Source: Fragilariopsis cylindrus CCMP1102
Taxonomy: Eukaryota > Bacillariophyta > Bacillariophyceae > Bacillariales > Bacillariaceae
Length of the DNA stretch: 49,749 bases
Assembly (NCBI GenBank): GCA_900095095.1
Contig: FMBT01000565.1
Location: 1 to 49,749 of the forward strand
Direction of reading: 5' to 3'
Shown: positions 32,019-43,889 of the stretch, piece by piece
Layout: each line of letters starts with the position of its first letter
How positions within the stretch are numbered: the stretch's first letter is position 1
Program-made: the position numbers and the translations under genes
Notes under the pieces: generated by a model
Seen by the model: only the letters and a program-made list of their open reading frames with translations
What the model was told of the DNA's origin: nothing
Databases searched by the model: none

Positions 32019-33734
32019 GGTGTAAATTCCAGGATCTTATCAACTAGATTTCTTTGTTATCATCCGACAACAGTTCGAGCTCTTCATCTGTTATCTTAAA
32101 CAGAAAACTCTTCATCTACATGATGTATATCCTCATTCACAAACATATATCTATCTATTTTTTATCAAAGATAGTCTAATAAATATTACTAACACTTATT
32201 CAATTAGTATTAAGAAATGGCACCCATGAAATCAATCCACTACTGGCACAAAATACAGTTACCCAATTGTAAAAAGAAACATTGCAAATTTGCAATGTAG
32301 TCAGTCAAGTCAAGTCAAGTCAAGCCAAGTCAATTCACAGTACAATACAATATACATGGTTCCACAATGAATTAATTGATGCTACATGCAACACAAACTG
32401 TAGTACTGTGCATACTCACTGTATTAAATTCTAGTTTTGGGGGAATGGACTAGAAGGTGGGATGGAGGCGGTGGGGCAGGGGGGAATGGTGCTATTTATC
32501 TTCATCATCTCATGATCTCATCGAAATAGATAGGGCCATTGTATAATAAAAATGAATTTTGCCATAAGTAGAACGAAGAAGGAGGGGTAGTGCCATAGTA
32601 GTATGAAGAAGGATGGGTCGCGGAGGAGAGGAGAGCAAAAATCTTAATTAACTTGAAAAATAAAGTTCAATAACATTATCTTTTTCCTACCGCGTGCGAC
32701 GCTCTTTGCGTCGCTTATATTTACGCGATGCGCAAAGAAAAATTTAAATAGTAGAAGTCGCAAGAAGGAATAAAAATAGAAGTAACGGTATCTTTATTTT
32801 ATCAAGCACCAATCTTATTTATGTAATCGAACGTTTTTTACTTACACGCAACATGTAAATAATGTTAAGTGCATTTACTGTCATGTATTCATAATGTTGA
32901 CAGTTCGTTTAAACGTAGAATAATTATTGATACAGTAGTACATGTCATACACCGTAAATATGTTAAATGTACGTTTTCAGTTTATTTAACGCGATCATGG
33001 ATTCGAAGAAAGCGAACGAACACATTCTCACAGAGTAACCGCCTTTGCCAACGTATTGAATCCATCCAGGATTACAATAATGGGAAGGGAGGAGAACAAA
33101 AAGAACATATGTTTTTTTCATTCAATTAACGCACTATTAATATATGTTTGTGATACAAAAAACAAAGAACCCAAAATGCCTTATTAGCTTCAAGCAGTAT
33201 ATTTCTTGGAGAACCCCGTAAACCCTAAGATATATTATTGATATTCGTTATCGCTCTCACACACTTACTTCTAAATTTCTTTTCTACCGCATTGCCAAGA
33301 AAATAAGAAACAAAGCATCAACGAAGTTAAAATAATGTTTAATGAAATACCGTAAATAATACAAAACACCATGCATAGAGCGTTGAAAGCGATGAAAACG
33401 TGTCAAACTGTCACACTTCCCTTCATAGAATAAATATAAATGCACAGACAGCAATCATCGATCCACCTTCTTTCTTTCGTAATAGCTATTATTCTTCGTT
33501 GTCTTAAATGATGTAGAACAACATCACGATTACGTAGTTTTACCTGTTGAAGTTCTATATCAGCTACTCACGTTGCTTTTTGTACTGTTCTTTTGACTCG
33601 ACATAAAAATAAAGAAGCAACTTCACTTTGAATTACATTATCTTTGTTTCTTACCCATATTACATCGTATATTCCCATTCTACTCATTATCTTCGCATAC
33701 GACACACTGTATAATCATCAGGAATACATACATT
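32019..33734. other. Non-coding spacer
   Basis: No credible gene. Features are (AAGTC)n about 32300-32332, a GGGG-rich stretch about 32440-32480, a repeated GAAGAAGGA-GGG-TAGTGCCATAGTAG pattern near 32575-32610 and the GCGACGC hairpin (32696-32714). The stretch before 33735 is the probable promoter/5' UTR of the DUF6824 gene; no core promoter element was recognised. Confidence 0.5.
32696..32714. repeat. GC-rich hairpin GCGACGC-TCTTT-GCGTCGC
   Basis: A perfect 7-bp stem with a 5-nt loop in an otherwise AT-rich region. A nearby GCGATGCGCAAAG (about 32726-32738) can pair alternatively with CTTTGCGTCGC. It could be a terminator or structured RNA element, or a remnant of a foldback repeat. Confidence 0.75.
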
Positions 33735-35744
33735 ATGTTGCAACTAGCTTCTACGACTACTTCTACTACTAGAATGAATCAAGAAAGAATGAACGGTAGC
33801 GGCAGCAGCAGCATCATCGCTGCTGATGCTGAAACGGATCTACGCCAACAACAACAAATATTCTTACACCAGCAACAACAGAAACAGAAACAGAAAGAAT
33901 GTGTTGATAATGCTGCTGCATTATTGGCGAGTAATAGACCTGCTACTGTATTCGTTAATAATAGCACTCCCACTACTGCTACTGCTACTGCTACTACACT
34001 TATAACAACAGTACATCCACATGATGTATTATGTGGACGTCGTGGTAGTAATCATTACCGTGGTCATGATGGAAATAAATTTTATCGTACAGTTATCTGT
34101 GAGAAACAAAAAATATATTTCAAATATCGATCAGCATCCACAGAAGCAGAGGCATCCTCCGGTAGTCCAGGAGGGTCGTCCAATAATGCGAATAAAGATC
34201 GTGAAGAAAAATCAGCTATAATACAATCAGTTGTGGATGCAGTAAAAAATCGTCATCCACCAGGACGGTTTTTAAAAGCAGCACCATGCAATAGTAATGG
34301 TAGTCCTACTACTACAACTCAGAATCCATCAGAACAACCATGGGTATTATTAGATCGTAGAGATTGTTTGGCTAAAGTTGGACACGCATTGGTAAGTTGT
34401 AGTTTGTAGTGTGATATATAGTGTTGTTCACTTTTGTATGTTGTAGCGTATCGTCTCTATAGTTTAAGGTCCTATGGAAATTCATTCACGACTTACCGTT
34501 TTACTTATCTTTTCTCCTCATTATTTTCATTTATCTTTCCTCCTCATTTGTTTGAAACCATATAGCTGGATAAAGCAGATCGATTAGGATTGAATCAATA
34601 CAAACGTCAGAATAAAATGATGATTACAAATTATACATCCAATGATATTTTATTGGGAAATGGAAAGAAATATAAAATTCATGATGGTAATCATTGGTAT
34701 AGAGAATTAATTTGTTCTCAACAACCAAGTTATGATATATCTGAAAAGTTATCTAAAATGAAAACACAAGGTACGTATTATATTATAAGCGTTTCATTCA
34801 TTCATTCATTCACGTTATGTTCGTTCGTTCGATCACCTGTTTTATCTCACTAATATTCATTCATCTTCCCTCTCCTTACTTATATTCCACATAACATTTA
34901 TAGAGAGAATGATATTTATTCAATCAATATTAGATAAAGTTGAAGCACGATCACCACCTGGACGTTTCTTACAAATTGATTGTAGTGATAGTAATTTATG
35001 GTATCAAATTGAAGCAAAGGTAGCAAGAAAAAAAATTAGAGATGATATGAAATATCGTTCACGATTTCTTAAAATGAAATTTCTAAAATATGGTGGTACT
35101 AGTAGTCAACAAGCTATGGCATCCTCTATTGTATATAAAGCAAGAAAATTTAGTACTAATAACGACGTTACGACGCCACCTATTAGTACGCAAACAGAAA
35201 CGGTGAAGGCGAAGACGACGAAGGAAAACGTAGTAGTAATTCCCAAAGTCGTAGATCCGTTACTATCAAAGGAGATTATTATACCATCACCATCAGGAGG
35301 AGTTGCGAATAATCTGAGTACAACAACATTAGTAGAGAAGGCTACTGCTGATGTACGAGAAATGATGCGATTACGTACCACAGCAGTAACAGCACAATCA
35401 GAAGACTTGCATGTAACATCAATGCTCATTCAACAACAACTACAACGTCAAGTGACACCACAAAGTCAATTAGAACGTCAAATGCAATTGAAACGATTGA
35501 AACTAGATCGACGATTGATTGAACATGCGTTACAACATCGTCAAACTGTTCATTTACGTTTAGTGGCACAACAACAACAAGATCGACATCGACGTCAACA
35601 TCAACAAAAGCAGCAGGAAAAGCTACAGCGAAAGAAAGAAGAGCAGATTAATGATATAAAACTTCTTGAGTTGATACAACAAGAACAAGATCGACATCAA
35701 CTAACGCAACAGTTGCACCTTCAACGTCAACGTCAACGTCAACA

Positions 35745-35775
<31 letters not shown>

Positions 35776-36998
35776 AGTGAAGATCAACGATTGATAAGAC
35801 ATCAATATCAGCTTGAAGATCAACGACTGCAAAAACTTCAACAGCAGCTCGAACAAGAACAGCGATTGCAAAAATTTCAGCAGCTCGAACAAGATCAACG
35901 ATTGCAAGAGTTTCAACTTCAGCAGCAGCTCGAAGCAGAACAACAGCGATTGTGCCAACAAGAGTTTCAACTTAAACAGAAGCTCGAACATCAACAGCGA
36001 TTGCAAAAACGTCAACAGCAGCTCGAACAAGAACAGCGATTACAAAAACTTGAGCAGCAGCTCGAAGCAGAACAACAGCGATTGCAACAAGAGTTTCAAC
36101 TGAAACATCAGCTTGAAGATCAACAGCGATTGCAAAAACGTCAACAAATGCAGCAGTTCGAAGAACAGCGACTGCAAAAATGTCAACTCGAAGAACAGCG
36201 ATTGCAAAGACTTCAACAATTGCAAACACATCAGCAGCAGCAACAGGAGATGCAGCTTCTCATGCATCTTCGGCAAAAGCAACAGCAACAACAACAACAA
36301 CATTGTTCGTCGTCGTCTCATTCTGTTCTTCCAAATGCTCATCAAAGTACTGCGGCGTCGTTGCGACGCAGCATTAAAAAGAACGATAGCAATATCGAGA
36401 AAATTATCGGAATTTCAAGATTTAGCAACGAATACCGCTCATCAAATAATTCAGTCCTTTTGAACTATTCTTTAATGAATCATCAAAATAATAAAGGCAT
36501 GATGCTCGACGAGAAGCAGCAGTATCGCAATAAGCGCAGTTTGGCGTCACCGCTATTATCTGCTGCTGCTGCTGCTGTTATTGTTCCTGTTCCTGGTAAC
36601 AAGAACAAGAATTACAGCAACCTCATCCTCGATGCTGCTGCTAACTCTTCTCCAAAACGACGTAGAATTGACAACCACGTAAAACGTACAAATGCTGCTT
36701 CTGCTGCTCTTACTGCTGCGATTGTGGTTGCTGACGTGAAAGAGAAACAAAGCTTTTCTTTGCCGCCCTCTACTGTCGCTCCTCCGAAAGATCCAACATC
36801 ATTAACAACAACAACTTTAAGTATCAATGAAGATAACGATACGATGATCACAGATGCTCCTCCAGCAAATTTGAACAACAACAACAACAACAACAACACA
36901 ACTGATAAGAGAATCGTATCATACAATTTTGTTCGATCTGAAAGCAGTGGTGATGATAGTGATAGTGATAGCGATAGCGAGACTTCGTTAGTAATTTG

Positions 36999-36999
<1 letters not shown>
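33735..36999 (+). CDS. Two-DUF6824-domain protein with Gln-rich coiled coil (985 aa, three exons)
   Basis: Exons 33735-34391, 34566-34770 and 34904-36999, GT-AG introns, phases agree (2958 nt). DUF6824 domain 1 (about 93-218) has HPHDVLCGRRGSNHYRGHDG and RHPPGRFLK, ending across the first splice (VGHAL-LDKADRL). Domain 2 (about 243-335) has SNDILLGNGKKYKIHDGNHW and RSPPGRFLQ, then LWYQIEAKVARKKIRD. DUF6824 is a large diatom family of unknown function; nucleic-acid binding is often supposed. Residues ~463-755 are repeated Gln/Glu/Arg/Leu units (LEDQQRLQKRQQQLEQEQRL), likely a long coiled coil. A basic SPKRRRIDNHVKR near 869 could be a nuclear localisation signal, and the C-terminus is acidic (SSGDDSDSDSDSETS). 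A nuclear regulator is the best inference. Followed by (AT)n. Confidence 0.88.
35720..36240 (+). repeat. In-frame tandem repeats coding the Gln-rich coiled coil
   Basis: Units of roughly 45-100 bp containing CAACAGCGATTGCAAAAACG or close variants recur, with CAGCAGCTCGAA between them. They encode Q-Q-R-L-Q-K-x-Q-Q-Q-L-E type repeats. A CAG run lies at about 35743-35766. Homogeneous DNA repeats inside a coding exon imply recent expansion and contraction of the coiled coil. Confidence 0.8.
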
Positions 37000-37033
<34 letters not shown>

Positions 37034-37647
37034 GAGGAACTTCACCAAGATCCTAAAGTATTAAATGCTTCAATATATTTACTACATACATAATAACCAA
37101 ATTAACTCGATAATCAGAGATCTGAAGAAAAAACTATTAATCTTATGCACCATATGTATTTGACTAGCTACAGTAGTAGGAAAAATATAAACTACATTTC
37201 AGTTCTGATATTATCTTAACTTGCTTTTTGTTTTGCTGGCATGTTAAAGTAAGCGTACGGCACAGTACAAAAGTAGGACTCAAGATTGATAAAGGCAACG
37301 AAACGATATGAAACTGCTCTGAAGTATATTCAGTCATGGGTAGAAGTAATACGTATATCAAGACTAAGACGAGTACGAAAGAAGCGAAAGGATTCGTTTC
37401 GTCCTTGTGTTACGTCCACTAGTCTCTTCTTGGCATGGCACCTCTGTCAGTGTCAACTTCCCAGCGATCCTCCACTTTATTATCGTTATTGATTATTGTT
37501 TTATTCTCCTGGAAAAAAATCACAATTGGTCATACAGTACATAAGTGATAAGTGGGGGGGGGGGGGGGGGTGAGGAAACTATACAAACGCTTGACTTTTT
37601 CGAAACTATATATAAAACTACTAATTGCATGTCAATAGAAATAAAAT

Positions 37648-37686
<39 letters not shown>

Positions 37687-37997
37687 CGACGATGAATGAT
37701 GATGATGATGATGACAATGAATGATGATGACGACGATAAGGTACAGTTTACTATAGTAATAGAATTGTACAGTTTATTCTACTCTACACCATATTAAATA
37801 AATTCTGGTATTCATCACGCACCTACTGGAAGCACTACTGTACAGTAGCTAGGTAGCTAGTTTCACACAACCTTTATGGAAGAACAGAAACAAACAAAGA
37901 AACATACAGTAGACCTCCCCCAAGTAATATAGATCCTAAATATTGCTATCACAAGTATTGTAAGTATTATATTATACTGTAGGTACTATAATTATTG
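37000..37997. other. Convergent spacer with simple repeats
   Basis: It separates the + strand DUF6824 gene and the minus-strand sulfotransferase-like gene, so it holds both 3' ends. Contents: (AT)n 37002-37029, a run of about 17 G near 37554-37570, (GACGAT)n about 37650-37690, and the 14-bp palindrome CTACTGTACAGTAG (37835-37848) followed by AGCTAGGTAGCTAG. No gene was seen. Confidence 0.6.
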
Positions 37998-40173
37998 TTA
38001 AAAACTAAAAATAGCATTGGATGAGAATGATGATGTTGTTGATTTCTTATATATACCATTCGTGGATTGTTTTCCTTTTTTTAACACACATGTTTTTAGT
38101 TCATTTTTTTGAAATCGATTCACTTGAACACCCACATTATAGATCCGTTCTAATGCCGCAAATGATGGTATGGTATCACGGACATATTGTTGAAATTGTG
38201 TATTTTTGGTAAATAATTTTTTACATTCTATATTTTCTGTTGTGGGTGGTGTGGCATGATCTAATCCTTGTACGGATGGATTATAGGTCATATTTACATA
38301 TTGGATACGATCTGTGATCATATTATAAAATGATTCTGTTTCATTTAATAAACCAACAATTGAAAAGGCATATCTTAAATTATCTTCCACTTGATTTTCT
38401 ATTTCATTTAATGTCATTAGACCGTTTTCATATCGTATTCGACAGTCATTACCACATAATTTAATTAAATGTGCAGTACAGAATTGTTCCACCCACGACA
38501 ATTGTATCCCTGTGATTGGATTCACTGGTATTGGTACATTATTGATTTGACCAGAAGAATCTGTTTTTTGTTGATCTCTTGCTACTATTTTATAATCCAC
38601 ACGTTGACAGGCATATGGTTGATTATGTGATTTTGGTGGTATATACAAATGTAATTTATGCCAGTAAAATTTCGATACAATCCAGGACCATGGATCACGT
38701 AACATTGTTACTCGTTGTACTGGTATACTTGCATATACAGAGGAATAATTTTTTTCTTTACTCTTACTCATTTTATTGTCATAGTCAATGCCATTGTCAA
38801 TGCCATTGTCATTGCCACTTTTATCATTGCCACTATTGTCATTCGAATTATAAAATTGATTATTAAACAATGTATCAACCTCTAAACTTAATAATCTTGA
38901 ACAACCATTACTTTGATATGCACCCTTGTAATCTTCATAGGATGATGGACGATCATATTTCAATGGTCTTTCTTTATATGTATCAGGAAACCTACTTCGA
39001 CGTTTTCCATCCAAACCATAGATTGGTCTATATCCAGAGGGGCACCATCTTTTATTCTGTTTCTCTATATCAGGATCAATTGTTTCATCATACTTATTTA
39101 TATTTGTAGTATTTTGACTATTTTCTATTACTTGTATTGTTTCTATCAACTGTTTTTGACGTCGTTCACGATCATCTAATAATGAAAACCAATATCTATC
39201 AAATAATGACGATGACGACGACGACGACGACTCACTCTCACCGCCATATATACTATTATCCCACCAATATTCTTTTAAGTATCGTGGTGGTAACCAATTC
39301 AATTCACTACCAAAATTATTATGTGACGCATAGACAATATCACATGTTGTATGAGCTGGTGCTGTCATTATTGTTTCGTCGGTAAGAGATGTTATCGTTG
39401 GTAGTGGTTCCTTGATTCTATTACTGTCTGATTGTTGATCAATATAATAATCAATATTTAAATAATAATCATCATCACATCTTGGACAATTCAATGATTC
39501 GTAGTGTGGTCTCTTTTTTGGTGTTTTTTTATTCTTATCTCTCTTATCTCTCTTACGTTCTGTCAACGTCAAACCCATTCCACCGGAACCTCTTTTATAG
39601 GGATGTGGACAACCAAATATTATACCTAATGGTGTGGTGGCATTACAAGACATACTACCTTCATAATTGGAGGATGTTAATGGTGTTTTTGTCATTTCTG
39701 GTATATCAATATAATGTGGATATAAGGAATTACAAAATTTACCTTTTCTTATAGTCGTAGTCGTAGTGTTATTATTACTCTCATTACTCTGTTGTTGTTG
39801 TTGTTGTTGTTCGTTTTGTTGTTGTTGATGTATTGGATAATAATGTTGATCTTTATTCGGTGCATTCCATTCATTCTGACGATGATAATTAGTAGCTGAT
39901 GCCGCAAATCTGGCACGGACACCACCTCCACCACTTTTTCCATTATGGACAAATATTAATGGTGTTTCGGTTCGATCACATCCCCATTCACGAATTGATT
40001 TCTTCTTCTTCTGTTCATTTCTATTCTTGCTACTGGACTGTTGTTGTTGTTGTTGTTGTTGGTTTTGACCTACTTTGTCGTAGTCTTCTGCTTCGTCTTT
40101 GTCATTTTCGTTTTCAACGACGTCAGCGTCGTTCAATTTCAGTTTCAAATTTGACTTCTTTCTTCTTGAAGAC

Positions 40174-40204
<31 letters not shown>

Positions 40205-40544
40205 AAGAAGAAAATTCAGACAATGACTGCCGTAATGGACTGTTAAATGGACTGTTATTGTTATTGCTGTGTGCGTTACTACTGCTGCTACTACTGCTTC
40301 TGCTACTGCTGTTGCTGTGCTTTTCTTCGCCATTATTTAGTCTTGTCATTTTATGAACGTTACTGACAACACAAAATAGTATTACTATCATTATTATAGA
40401 AAGAAATATATTTCTTTTGATCTTACAACCACCTCTTTTTTTCGACATCATCTGCGACGACAATGACAATGACAATGACAATGGCAATGCCGACGAGATA
40501 TTTTTATGCTTCTGTACAAAAGTAATGCTGCTGCCTGTCATCAT
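37998..40544 (-). CDS. Type II membrane sulfotransferase-like protein (848 aa)
   Basis: A sulfotransferase moves sulfate from PAPS to an acceptor, here probably a glycan in the Golgi. One hydrophobic helix near residues 38-60 (NIFLSIIMIVILFCVVSNVH) follows a basic stretch, giving a type II topology. The 5'-phosphosulfate-binding-like loop is PLIFVHNGKSGGGGVRARFA (near 191), and the 3'-phosphate site motif VTMLRDPWSWIVSKFYWHKL (near 610) has the R-D-P-W-S pattern. Large low-complexity inserts (poly-S, -N, -Q, -T and D/N runs) sit between the motifs, as in other genes of this window. Met32 (40451, MSKKRGGCKIKRN) is a plausible alternative start nearer the helix. Single exon. The acceptor substrate is not predictable. 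DNA just upstream has a GTGTC run (40587-40617). Confidence 0.75.
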
Positions 40545-40586
40545 AATTACTGTATATGAGTTTTTATCGCCGGAAATCTCTGTGAT

Positions 40587-40618
40587 CCCCTTCGTGTCGT
40601 GTCGTGTCGTGTCGTGTC
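40587..40618. repeat. GTGTC microsatellite
   Basis: About five GTGTC units occur immediately upstream of the sulfotransferase-like gene's 5' end. Confidence 0.8.
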
Positions 40619-40949
40619 TTCTACACCAATTTAGTGCAATAATGCGTCACAATTAACTTGACTTGCTTCGTTTGGTGCTGGTTTAGAGTTACGCTACAAA
40701 CGTATATGATCCCCTAACCGCGTAACCGTATGGGCATACTGTATGCGTTAGTATTGGCTGCCAACTATTTTGTTTTGTTTTGTTTGTGATTTGTTTTGTT
40801 TTGATTTGTTTGTGATGGAGAAGAAGAAGAAGAAGTAGAAGAAGAGGAAGATTTTGTTGTGTTGTTGTGAAAAAAATAATCGTATTACTAGTCTCGCCGC
40901 GCCAACAAATAGGCCCAACGCGCGCGCAACTGCGATCGATCCAAAAAAA
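40619..40949. other. Spacer, probable promoter side of the sulfotransferase-like gene
   Basis: No gene. TTTTGTTTTGTTTG and TTTGTTTGTGAT runs (about 40765-40815), a GAAGAAGAAG run (about 40818-40850) and CGCGCGC near 40920 are the only notable points. Confidence 0.45.
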
Positions 40950-43124
40950 GGGGGCAGCTCTGCTCTTGACTGAAGAGTGAGTCCTCGACTATATCGATCC
41001 CCCTAAACCTATGAACCTCTTCCCAAACTATAATACTGTGCGTCCTACCGATAAAAGCAAGAAACGCATGACGCACAGATTGGCCTGAAATGCCTTGTCA
41101 CAATAATAATCTGTACCTTGTACAGTAGCATCGTAGATCGTAGCATCACAGCCAAAATTCACATCACAGCCTGCAATAACACAACCCTCCGTGTAGTATC
41201 TTGTTCTCGCCGTCGATCGAACACATACATTCAGCAACAACAAAAAAGGAGAACTATTGCTTGCTTGCTTGCGGTGCGGTTGTGGGGGGTGCGATTCATT
41301 TTGAACAAAGGATTCCAATAACAGAACACACTACATACAGTACTTTTTTCACAATAAAATATGTGTAACATAGCATCACAATGAAACTCACATCGCAGCC
41401 TGCAACCCTCGTGTATCCTGTACCCTCGTCCCAACAGCAAACCCTAATATAACTATAGCAAGTTCACGCCGTCGAACAGAACAGCATTCAACAACAACAA
41501 CAACAACAACAACAAAGAGAACCATTGCGGTGGGGTGCGGTGGGGTGCGGCAAAGGAACAGAAGCTAGCTGTAGCTTCAGTTGTTGGTATCGGTCGGTCA
41601 TGAGATGAGGAGGAGTAAATGTGTTGGTGGACAATTAGATCCCCCGTGTTTATTAAGATCCATTCTCTATTGATCAATTACGTGTTGTACTGTTGTAGGT
41701 ATAAGTTCGCAGTGTTGAGGGGAAAGTGAGTAAGACAGGAACTTGTGATCTGATGTAACACGCATCTAGGGGGTATCACAGCTGTATCTGAATGCGTGTA
41801 TTGGGGAATGAAGTGAGGTGGCATAAAGTGTTAAAGAACCCGCCGCTATATTAAGATCCAACTGACCCGTTTGTATATGAATTCTATTCAAAGGAAAGTG
41901 AGACAGGAACTTGTGATTTGATGTACGCATCTAGGGTATCACAGTTGTCTGTCTGAATGAGTGTTATGGGGAATGAAGTGAGGTGGCATAAAGCATTAAC
42001 AGAACCCACCGCTTCGTTAAGATCCAACCGACCCAGAATCATGTCACATGCACTAGTCGAAAAATGGCTAGAAGACAAACATCTAAGCTTACAACCAACG
42101 ATCGATACAATGATGATGCCTCAAGTACATTATCATCTTATCAATCAAAATTAAAACAGAAAAGGGGCAGCTCTGCTCTTGACTGAAGAGTCCTCGACTA
42201 TATCGATCCCCCTAAACCTATGAACCTCTCCCAAAATATATAATACTGTGCGTCCCATACCGATAAGCAAGAAACGCATCACGCACAGATTAGCCTGAAA
42301 TGCCTTGTCACAATAATAATCTGTACTACAGTAGTAGCATTGTAGATCGTAGCATTACAAAATTCACATATCACAGCCTGCAATAACACAACCCTCCGTG
42401 TAGTATCTTGTTCTCGCCTGTCGATCGAACACATACATTCAGCAAACAACAAAAGGAGAACTATTGCTTGCTTGCTTGCGGTGCGGTTGTGGGGGGTCGC
42501 GATCCATTTTGAACAAAGGATTCCAATAACAGAACACACTACAGTACAGTACTTTTCACAATAAAATATGTGTAACATAGCATCACAATGAAACTCACAT
42601 CACAAAACTCACATCACATCACACTAACCTCGTCTCCAATAGAAAACTGAGTATAACAAGCAAATAAGTTCACGCCGTCGAACAGAACAGTATGCAACAA
42701 CAACAACAACAACAACAACAACAAAAGAGAACCATTGCGGTGCGTTGGGGTGAAGTGCGGCAAAGGAAGCTAGCTCTAGCTTCATTTGTTGGTATCGGTC
42801 GGTCATGAGATGAGGAGTAAATATTTCGGTGGACAATTAGGTACCCACGTTCATTCGGATCCATGCTCTATTGATCAGGTACGTGTTGTATTATTGGAAG
42901 TATAAGTTCGCAGTGTAGAGGGGAAAGTAAGACAGGAACTTGTGATCTGATGTATAGTATGCATCTAGGGTATCACAGCTGTCCAACCGACCGACCGGGA
43001 TCATGTTACATGCACAAGTCGAAAAAAACGGCTAGAAGACGAACATCTAAGCTTACAAACAACGATCGATACAATGATGATGCCTCAAGTACATTATCAT
43101 CTTATCAATCAAAATTAAAAACTG
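40950..43124. repeat. ~1.2-kb tandem segmental duplication
   Basis: Copy 1 (about 40950-42160) and copy 2 (about 42164-43124) share order and orientation: GGGGCAGCTCTGCTCTTGAC start, GAAACGCAT-ACGCACAGATT, AACACAACCCTCCGTGTAGT, TTGCTTGCTTGCGGTGCGG, CGCCGTCGAACAGAACAG, an (AAC)n run, and the end block CTAAGCTTACAA with GATGATGCCTCAAGTACATT. Indels are common. Copy 1 additionally has an internal ~165-bp duplication (41728-41876 and 41896-42035) that copy 2 lacks. ORFs on both strands are short and not kept open in both copies. Confidence 0.88.
42036..42174 (+). pseudogene. Gene-end fragment in duplication copy 1 (second copy 43003-43144)
   Basis: In both copies one + strand frame reads ARR(Q/R)TSKLT-NDRYNDDASS and then TLSSYQSKLK. 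Copy 2 ends ...TDINIQY-stop, while copy 1 runs into the junction and stops 10 codons later. The frame is preserved across the two diverged copies and looks like the C-terminus of an Asn/Ser-rich protein. No upstream exon was found. Another frame in copy 1 (SHALVEKWLEDKHLSL) is broken in copy 2. Confidence 0.3.
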
Positions 43125-43889
43125 ATATAAATATTCAATATTAAAACAATACACAACAATCAGCCTAATAGTAGTAGTAGTAGTAGTAGTAACAGTACTG
43201 TAGTATTAGTATTAGCAGCGGCGCTGACAGAGACGTCGTGACGAGAGCAAACGGGGAATTGATATAGGGAATAAACGAATCACGAAATGAATCGAATCGT
43301 ATGGGATAGGGTACGAGGAAATCCAGAAGGAACAAACCAAAAAGAGAAAGGCGGATCGGACTAAGTCTAAAGGAAGAAGCCAGTACGTAGGGGAAAAAAT
43401 CCGTTGTATTTTCTTCTTTCTCTCTATATATACTGCATCGAAGCGGTCAAGCATGAGGAGGAAGTAAGGTACTTATTTGTTGAGGACGATGCGATGCGAT
43501 GCGATGCGACTACATACGAAATAAATGCGAGGACGAACGAGTATTACGAATTGAAATTGGAAGAGGGAGGAATCGGTGAGACGAGACAATGGCATGAAAA
43601 ATTCAGTACAATATATCATGATTTGTTTTTGTGGTATAGAGTACGTATGTAGGCTTTTATTGTCGTCTATATTTATTTGTTTTATATATCATATTATTAT
43701 GTTGTTCTTTTTTCGTTTTGTTTCAATTCGTTTTTATTTATTTATGTAGGTATATTACTTTCCAAATTTTCAGCCTGGTCGTCTAAAATTTTATTTTTTT
43801 GTTATAGTCCTTTTCGTATTCGAATTCGTATTCTTGATCTTCTTATTTACTAATTACTTATATAACTTATTATCATGAACTATTGATTT
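43125..43889. other. Spacer with simple repeats downstream of pyruvate kinase
   Basis: (GTA)n about 43169-43192, GCGAT x4 about 43488-43508, and AT-rich DNA to the pyruvate kinase stop. Open frames 43212-43454 (-) and 43404-43652 (+) show no recognisable domain and are not called as genes. Confidence 0.5.

Noticed and set aside
35701..36345. Minus-strand Leu-rich ORFs opposite the Gln-rich coiled coil
   Set aside because: Antisense of CAG/CAA repeats; shadow of the real exon.
43404..43652. 82-aa plus-strand ORF near pyruvate kinase
   Set aside because: No ATG at its start, contains the GCGAT microsatellite and shows no domain.
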